Part shown: piece after piece, positions 1 to 4,305 of the stretch | Position numbering within the stretch: position 1 is the first letter of the stretch | Layout of the letters: the number at the start of each line of letters is the position of its first letter | Assembly: GCA_027620395.1 (NCBI GenBank) | Contig: JAQBZY010000093.1 | Span: forward strand, 1 to 6,188 | DNA length: 6,188 nucleotides | Reading direction: 5' to 3' | DNA from: Pseudomonadota bacterium | Lineage (GTDB): Bacteria; Pseudomonadota; Alphaproteobacteria; Rhodospirillales; Casp-alpha2 | Notes under the pieces: generated by a model | Databases searched by the model: none | Told to the model about the DNA's origin: nothing | What the model saw: only the letters and a program-made list of their open reading frames with translations | Program-made: the position numbers and the translations under genes

Positions 1-1
1 C

Positions 2-706
2 GACATCGAAGGCGTCAACCGGACCATAGAGACGGCCTGCCAGTCGCTGCTGACAACCCCGGCGCCGATCGCCGGCGAAGTTCGCGTCACCGCACCGGAG
101 CTTATCGGCAGCGTCGTCATCCGCGGTCTTTCGGCATTGCACGAACGCCATCCCGGCATTGCCCTCGAACTTGTCACCGGCAGCCCGGCGACAAGCCTCG
201 CTGCCCGTGACACCGACATCTCGCTTCGCTTCGAGGAACCGCGCGGCAAGGGCTTCACCCGGGTGGCCGCAGTGCCCGTGCCGTTCGCCGTGTTTGCCGC
301 GCCGGACTATATCAAGCAGTTCGGCGTGCCCAAGAAAATCGACGATTTCTCCGGCCACCGCCTGATCGACTTCGAACATTCGTTGGCCCAGTTGGCGCCG
401 ACGGCATGGCGCCAACGAGGCGGCCAGAATGCCGACATCGCCTTTCGCAGCAACAGCCCGTATCTCCGCCTCGCCGCCGCCCGCGCCGGCATCGGATTGG
501 CGCTGTTGTCGGAAAGCTTCGTCGCCGGCGATCCGGGGCTATGCCGGGTTTTGGACAGCCGCCTCGTCGGCAGCCTCGAACTACTGGTTCTGGTCAGCCA
601 TCAACTGCGGCGCGAACCGCGCGTCATCGCCGTCCGGGATTTCCTTTGCGACTTGCTGACGGCGGTGGCGGCACCTCCCGGCTCCTCTGGAAGGGCATCA
701 CCATGA
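2..706 (+). CDS. LysR-family transcriptional regulator, C-terminal part (5' end outside window)
   Basis: This is the effector-binding part of a LysR-type regulator. The reading frame is open from base 2 to a TGA at 704-706 and gives 234 visible codons, against roughly 300 for a whole family member, so about 65-70 N-terminal residues with the winged HTH are missing. The visible start matches the linker helix. It is followed by a GEVRVTAPE stretch and by LSALHERHPGIALEL, the classic opening of the LysR substrate-binding domain. Later hallmarks are DISLRFEEP, the PVPFAVFAAPDYI strand and helix, and a conserved AARAGIGLALL segment near the end. No inducer or target can be read from the sequence. 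LysR proteins usually regulate a neighbouring, often divergent, gene; any such gene would lie upstream of this window. The stop overlaps the ATG of the downstream cytochrome gene. The family assignment is firm; the function is unknown. Confidence 0.9.
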   Translation, partial: DIEGVNRTIETACQSLLTTPAPIAGEVRVTAPELIGSVVIRGLSALHERHPGIALELVTGSPATSLAARDTDISLRFEEPRGKGFTRVAAVPVPFAVFAAPDYIKQFGVPKKIDDFSGHRLIDFEHSLAQLAPTAWRQRGGQNADIAFRSNSPYLRLAAARAGIGLALLSESFVAGDPGLCRVLDSRLVGSLELLVLVSHQLRREPRVIAVRDFLCDLLTAVAAPPGSSGRASP

Positions 707-1115
707 GATGGTCGTTAACCCGGATGCGTCAGGCGTCCGCGATCGCCATCGCGCCCTACTTGTTGACGCCGATTCCCGCAACCGCCGACATTGTCAATCC
801 GCACACGGTATATGAGAGCCGTTGTGCCGCATGTCACGGCCCACATACCCAGCGTTTTGTTGCCGACAACATCGATGTCAACGGGGGCGATCTCATATGG
901 CGGAATACCGGCCGCTAGATCGCGGAACCATTAGCCCGGGGACATGGCCGACTGGATGCCGAGCAACAACTCGTTATGATCCGCAACGAAAAACTGACCA
1001 GGCTCGACGCCGGGCGCGCATGCCGGAACTCTTGATTTCTCATGGCCGGTTAACGGCGCCAGAAGTGGACACCGTGCTTCGGATGCTTGCACCTCGACTG
1101 AGCCATGGTGATTGA
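703..1115 (+). pseudogene. Secreted c-type cytochrome, broken (in-frame TAG, frameshift and probable internal deletion)
   Basis: The ATG at 703 overlaps the LysR stop (ATGA). The first 71 codons encode a signal peptide (positive start, hydrophobic AIAIAPYLL core, likely cleavage after PATA near residue 28) and then one haem site, CAACH at residues 41-45, so the product would have been periplasmic. A TAG at 916-918 ends the frame. The same frame then continues plausibly with IAEPLARGHGRLDAEQQ and LTRLDAGR to a TGA at 1030-1032. From about 1017-1020 the homologous sequence moves to another frame (PELLISHGRLTAPEVDTVLRML) and ends at a TGA at 1113-1115. The two GHGRL-type segments look like ends of two repeated modules, but only the first CxxCH is present. 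The second haem module therefore appears to be deleted at the frame junction. A truncated 71-residue product with one haem site could in principle still be made, but a functional protein is unlikely. Confidence 0.75.
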
Positions 1116-1124
1116 ACGTCCCTA

Positions 1125-1148
1125 AATCTACATTTACTCAATCTACAT
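1125..1148. repeat. Short direct repeat, 9 bp at 15-bp spacing
   Basis: AATCTACAT occurs at 1125-1133 and again at 1140-1148, separated by TTACTC. It lies in the AT-rich gap between the cytochrome remnant and the 3' end of the convergent minus-strand gene. It could be a binding site or chance. No convincing intrinsic terminator is visible in this gap. Confidence 0.4.
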
Positions 1149-1154
1149 ACCAGT

Positions 1155-1763
1155 TTACGCGCACTGAGCTGAGGGGCTGCTTTGATTTTCCAAAAGCCTG
1201 GCGACAATCATCTTGGTCACATATACGCCGAACTCGGGGTTATCGGCGAACAATTGCAAAGCCTTGTCTTCGGAAATGCTGAGAAAAACACTGTCTTCCG
1301 TGCATTTGATGGTTTTCGTGCGCTGACGCCGCGGCGAAAACATCGCGATTTCGCCGACCAAACTTCCGGATTCGATGTTGATGCCTAACTCGACGATTTT
1401 CGCCCGCCCGCGCGCCAGATAATAAATATCATGGACATCGTCACCCATTTTACACACAAAATCGTTTTTTGCGAATTTTTGCTCCGTCATGAACGGCAAC
1501 AATGATTTGGCGTCAAAATCCGCGTGTGCAATTTCATGAATTCGGCGCTTCAAACTCACCGCTTGATGTAATCGCAATAAGTTTAGCGGCAGAAGGCAGC
1601 CATGCAGAACCATGATCGGGACAATATCCCCGTAGGTACCGTAGAGAAAGAAAAGGGCGTTGCTGCCGATCCCGACGACCCTTAAGAGTATCATCGATTT
1701 CATCCAGAACGTGGCAAATACCGCGCCAGAAGCGGCGCACCCAATGATCTCCAGAAAGTGCAC
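1155..1763 (-). CDS. Small membrane protein with C-terminal cyclic nucleotide-binding domain
   Basis: The product is 202 residues. Residues 3-67 are mostly hydrophobic and look like three short membrane segments (about 4-20, 24-41 and 46-64), followed by a basic stretch (LKRRIHEIAH) and a CNBD/cupin domain at about 85-192. The CNBD shows the beta-roll pattern DDVHDIYYLARGRAKIVE and the phosphate-binding cassette GEIA (137-140), followed by R148-T149 in the place of the Arg-Ser/Thr pair that contacts the cyclic nucleotide in CRP. Ligand binding is therefore plausible. No HTH follows, so it is not a CRP/FNR transcription factor. The layout of three membrane spans plus CNBD resembles Popeye-like proteins. 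The start is GTG at 1763, preceded by GGGGA with a 4-nt spacer; the upstream frame has no other start before a stop at 1842-1844. GC is noticeably lower than in the flanking plus-strand genes. The cellular role is unknown. It faces the cytochrome remnant convergently. Confidence 0.8.
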   Translation of the reverse strand: MHFLEIIGCAASGAVFATFWMKSMILLRVVGIGSNALFFLYGTYGDIVPIMVLHGCLLPLNLLRLHQAVSLKRRIHEIAHADFDAKSLLPFMTEQKFAKNDFVCKMGDDVHDIYYLARGRAKIVELGINIESGSLVGEIAMFSPRRQRTKTIKCTEDSVFLSISEDKALQLFADNPEFGVYVTKMIVARLLENQSSPSAQCA

Positions 1764-1993
1764 TTCTTCCCCAGTCTTTTGAAAAAATGTCTGTGCTTCT
1801 CGCGTCGGCGAGAGCGAAGGTCTGAAAAAATCGTGATGCTGTCAGCAGGCGATCCGGCATTCGGCGCCGAGTAAAATCCGGGCCGTTTCGATTGGGCGAA
1901 AACGCCGTGGCGAGGTTAACTTACCGTAACGGCGCCGCGCTGAATAACACGCCGGAATGTGTCGCGTCGGCATCTTTGAAAGTGTCCGTCGCC

Positions 1994-2884
1994 TCAGGCT
2001 TCCGCTTTTTCGGCGTACGCCGCCTCGTCGAAGGAGCGTTCGTTGTCCCAGACGTTTTTAGGTATTGGCAGACCGGTGAAATCGGCATCATTGAGCGGAC
2101 CGTCCGGATCGATTCCCAGCTTCTCGCGCAGCATCAGAATGATCTGCCGGGTATGCTGAGCGGAATGCCAACCGGTCCTTTCCAACACTTCGTGCAGGCT
2201 CACCTCGCCGTAATAGACCTTGCCCGGTTGCTTGAAATCCATCGAGCGCCCGTCGCGCCCCCACCAGGCGGCAAATCGGTCCCTGTTGGACCGTCCATAG
2301 CCGAGCAGATCGTCTTTGGTTTTCATGTCGGCTGGCAGCACCGATTTAAGGGCCTCATAGGTATAGGGTGCGTCATGTTCGACCCGATCGAGGAATACCT
2401 TCGGAATGTCGAACACGTGATAGACCAACTGGCGATAAGAGCGCGGACGACCCGGCAAGATGACATCCAGCTTGTCGTCCGGAATCTGGCCTAGATATCG
2501 CGCCGCGGCATCCAGGACCATCAGCACCTTGTCCTTCAGTTCCCCCGGCGAGAGCATCTTGTGGCCGCCGTATTCGAAACCGGCGATTTTCGCGACGTCG
2601 CGGAACACGGCGCCGTTGGCCCATACCGTGCCGCGCGCGACAATCGGAACCAGGCGAATGCCCAAAGCGGCCAATTCCTCGAACCCCTGCGCGTCGTCCA
2701 GGACGTTCACGGATTCAAACGGAACCCCGTGCTCAAGCAGAAATTCCTTGGTTTTCAAGCAACTGGAGCATCCCGGTTGCCAATAGACCTTCAGCGGCAG
2801 TGCCAAATTTTCAGGGGTTCCGGCGGTCTCAAGCTGGCTCATCGTTTTCACCCCGTGCTCATGAATTTTTTTCCAGACCGCCAT
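1994..2884 (-). CDS. Glutaredoxin-DinB fusion protein
   Basis: The product is 296 residues from the ATG at 2884. The first domain (about 30-105) is glutaredoxin/thioredoxin-like: LKVYWQPGCSSC places a dithiol C39-S-S-C42 at the start of helix 1, and LVP at 78-80 supplies the cis-proline. The second domain (about 115-255) matches the DinB/YfiT four-helix bundle. Its three metal-ligand histidines appear intact: H156 in QLVYHVFDIP, and H240 and H244 in GWHSAQHTRQI, the HxxxH of the last helix. The DinB superfamily includes thiol-dependent enzymes such as bacillithiol S-transferase and mycothiol-dependent maleylpyruvate isomerase. A metal-dependent, thiol-linked transferase or isomerase is an inference; no substrate can be read. 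The start is uncertain: a second ATG at 2842 (residue 15) has a better upstream purine motif (GGGGTGA, 5-nt spacer) and would give 282 residues with both domains intact. It lies 67 bp downstream of the PAS gene on the same strand, so co-transcription is possible. Confidence 0.85.
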   Translation of the reverse strand: MAVWKKIHEHGVKTMSQLETAGTPENLALPLKVYWQPGCSSCLKTKEFLLEHGVPFESVNVLDDAQGFEELAALGIRLVPIVARGTVWANGAVFRDVAKIAGFEYGGHKMLSPGELKDKVLMVLDAAARYLGQIPDDKLDVILPGRPRSYRQLVYHVFDIPKVFLDRVEHDAPYTYEALKSVLPADMKTKDDLLGYGRSNRDRFAAWWGRDGRSMDFKQPGKVYYGEVSLHEVLERTGWHSAQHTRQIILMLREKLGIDPDGPLNDADFTGLPIPKNVWDNERSFDEAAYAEKAEA

Positions 2885-2951
2885 CGTCTACCAAAGATTG
2901 AGTGGCGCAAGTAGATTTTTGGGCTTCGGTTGAAGTTCCCGATCGGTCTGT

Positions 2952-3481
2952 TCAAGTCAAGCCCATCGGATCCCCGTAAGCGCGAAGATGCTCTTCTCTA
3001 ATTTTGGCGATGTCTCGGCTCCAATCAACATAGGTGGCGATTTGCGTGACGGTGATCCCGTCGTCCGAAAATGGCATTCTCAGGGAAGTCTGAACGTAGG
3101 GGAGCCCGTATTCGCCGGCCTGAACCGTATACGCCGTTCCAATCGCTTCATGGCAGGTGACCACTTCCTCGTATTGTTCCCAGGTATTTTTCGCTGTTAT
3201 CGCGGAGCGTATCTTGTTGATCGACTGTTTGGAGAAATCGATACCATGCATGGTAACGGAGGCGGTTCCCAAAATCTGTAAATAAAGTCCCGAGGCTCTC
3301 GCATGACATCGACCACAAGAAAATAAGGGATCAACTTGACCGGCAGCTGGAACCAGTCCCATTCGCGCCATTGCGGTGACCGCCTGGAACCTTTCAATTT
3401 AAGCCAATATTCGTAACAGACTTGATAGTTCGGATCGTCGAACTTCATGGGGGATCGTCGTAAATGGTCCTCTGGCGGCAT
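2952..3481 (-). pseudogene. Single-PAS-domain protein with a one-base frameshift
   Basis: Two overlapping minus-strand frames join into one protein of about 176 residues. The N-terminal frame, from ATG at 3481 or ATG at 3448 (MKFDDPNYQ), reads YEYWLKLKG, WREWDWFQLPVKLIPYFLVVDV and PRDFIYRFW. The C-terminal frame takes over with GTASVTMHGIDFSKQSINKI and runs through GLPYVQTSLRMPFSDDG to a TGA at 2952-2954. Read together this is the layout of short alphaproteobacterial PAS proteins (PAS_5-like: a Y-W-L-K helix, a proline-containing 'L-P-hydrophobic-DV' strand, 'DF.YR..GT....G.D'). The join falls at CCC 3268-3270 (GGG on the coding strand): restoring one G turns TTTTGGGAACC into TTTTGGGGAACC and gives an unbroken ...YRFWGTASV. 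This is therefore either a real single-base deletion or a homopolymer error. The ligand and partner of the PAS domain are unknown. Neither start has a clear Shine-Dalgarno sequence. Confidence 0.75.
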
Positions 3482-3776
3482 TGCGTTTATCTTATCCAAA
3501 TTGCCGTCACGTCCGGCGTCGCCAGATATTAATGTATTCTCGCGGATGCGTAAAATCACCAACGGCCGAAACCGGATACAGGGCGAGATCGCCGCCGGCC
3601 TCGCGCTTTCCTGCTCGCAAAACATTGATCGGGAGAAAGCGTTTTCGGACTTCCCACGGAACCGGACTTGTCATTATATAAGCGGATCGACGAAGACGAA
3701 ACAACCGTCCGCCAGAAGCGCCGTCGATGGCTGAAAATATAGATTTGTTCCCGATGCGATGGCCCGCTTTCGGGTT

Positions 3777-3798
3777 GATTGCTGGCCGATTGGCAATC
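3777..3798. promoter_or_regulatory. Inverted repeat upstream of the hydroxylase operon, possible operator
   Basis: GATTGC (3777-3782) and GCAATC (3793-3798) are perfect inverted arms around a 10-nt centre. The right half contains a second, nested near-palindrome, GATTG-G-CAATC (3788-3798). The site ends about 40 bp before the start codon at 3839. The ATTG...CAAT shape is reminiscent of sites bound by LysR-type and other dimeric regulators, but no regulator gene lies next to it in the window. Chance occurrence cannot be excluded. Confidence 0.3.
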
Positions 3799-3825
3799 CG
3801 GCGATGGATCGCGGCGGCGGTCGAT

Positions 3826-3833
3826 GGGGAGGT
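3826..3833 (+). promoter_or_regulatory. Strong Shine-Dalgarno that fixes the start of the Fe-S subunit
   Basis: GGGGAGGT lies 5 nt before the ATG at 3839. It selects MSKLNVNG as the start over an upstream in-frame candidate at 3779, which would add 20 non-conserved residues. Confidence 0.8.
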
Positions 3834-3838
3834 ATTTC

Positions 3839-4294
3839 ATGTCTAAGCTGAACGTCAATGGTACCGTGGTCGATATCGACGTCGACGGCGCGACGCCCTT
3901 GTTGTGGGTGCTTCGCGAATATGTCGGTTTGACCGGCACCAAGTATGGCTGCGGCATCGCTCAATGCGGCGCCTGCACGGTGCACATCAACGGCGAGGCG
4001 CAACGGTCCTGCGCCATCCCGTTCGAGACGCTCTCTGAGAAAGATAAGATCGTCACCATCGAGGGTCTTTCCAAAAAAGGCACGCACCCGGTGCAGAAGG
4101 CGTGGCTGAAACTCGACGTGCCGCAGTGCGGCTATTGCCAGGCCGGCATGATCATGGCGGCGGCGGCGCTATTGAAGAAGAATAAGAAACCGACCGATGC
4201 CGACATCGACGCGGCGATCACCAATATCTGCCGCTGCGGCACCTACCGGCGGGTCCGGGCCGGCATCCACCTAGCCGCCGGCCGGAAAGCGTGA
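3839..4294 (+). CDS. iorA: (2Fe-2S)-binding small subunit of a molybdenum hydroxylase (IorA-like)
   Basis: The product is 151 residues, the normal length for the electron-transfer subunit of isoquinoline 1-oxidoreductase / aldehyde dehydrogenase-type molybdenum hydroxylases. Residues 1-75 form a plant-ferredoxin-like domain with C38, C43, C46 and C58 ([10 protein letters not shown], then RSC) for the distal [2Fe-2S] cluster. Residues about 85-145 form the all-helical domain with C97 and C100 (CGYCQAGM) and C131 and C133 (CRCG) for the cluster next to the pterin. All eight ligands are present. The subunit passes electrons from the Mo site of the large subunit to an external acceptor. It has no signal peptide, so export would depend on binding the Tat-targeted large subunit in the cytoplasm. 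The start is set by GGGGAGGT. Its stop at 4292-4294 is 11 nt before the large-subunit ATG, so the two are one operon. The symbol indicates family resemblance; the true substrate is unknown. Confidence 0.93.
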   Translation: MSKLNVNGTVVDIDVDGATPLLWVLREYVGLTGTKYGCGIAQCGACTVHINGEAQRSCAIPFETLSEKDKIVTIEGLSKKGTHPVQKAWLKLDVPQCGYCQAGMIMAAAALLKKNKKPTDADIDAAITNICRCGTYRRVRAGIHLAAGRKA

Positions 4295-4299
4295 GGAGA
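4294..4299 (+). promoter_or_regulatory. Shine-Dalgarno of the large subunit, overlapping the small-subunit stop
   Basis: AGGAGA starts on the last base of the upstream TGA and sits 6 nt before ATG 4306. It favours this ATG over the nearby ATG at 4301 (different frame) and the internal ATG at 4318, and suggests translational coupling of the two subunits. Confidence 0.7.
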
Positions 4300-4305
4300 A
4301 ATGTC

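Larger units (their letters stand above)
3482..3838. other. Gene-free divergent intergenic region
   Basis: This stretch of about 357 bp separates the minus-strand PAS gene from the plus-strand hydroxylase operon and should hold promoters for both. Open frames cross it on both strands, but none shows a recognisable domain, a good ribosome binding site or protein-like composition. Its left half is AT-richer, with TAATAT-like and TTATATAA stretches. I could not pair any of these with a convincing -35 box. The right end holds an inverted repeat and a strong Shine-Dalgarno sequence, listed separately. Confidence 0.6.

Noticed and set aside
1798..1813. Hairpin TCTCGC-GTCG-GCGAGA as an intrinsic terminator
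   Set aside because: The T run on the minus strand comes 10 nt after the stem instead of directly following it. The site sits 35 bp upstream of the CNBD start and is more likely incidental or a leader structure.
1861..1870. Perfect 10-bp palindrome TCGGCGCCGA
   Set aside because: It is short and GC-rich in a GC-rich genome, with no extension of the arms and no clear position relative to a promoter.
1892..2494. Long plus-strand open frame of 200 codons
   Set aside because: It lies opposite the glutaredoxin-DinB gene, has no recognisable domain, and is explained as a GC-driven shadow of that gene.
3668..3681. TTGTCA plus TATATAA as a sigma-70 promoter
   Set aside because: The two elements are almost adjacent, far short of the 16-18 bp spacing required, and no alternative -35 was found.
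3658..3690. GGAAC as an EcfG/sigma-E type -35 element
   Set aside because: No CGTT or similar -10 element follows at 16-17 nt.
3556..3957. Minus-strand frame across the divergent region into the Fe-S subunit
   Set aside because: It overlaps the conserved iron-sulfur gene, has no good ribosome binding site, and shows no domain pattern.
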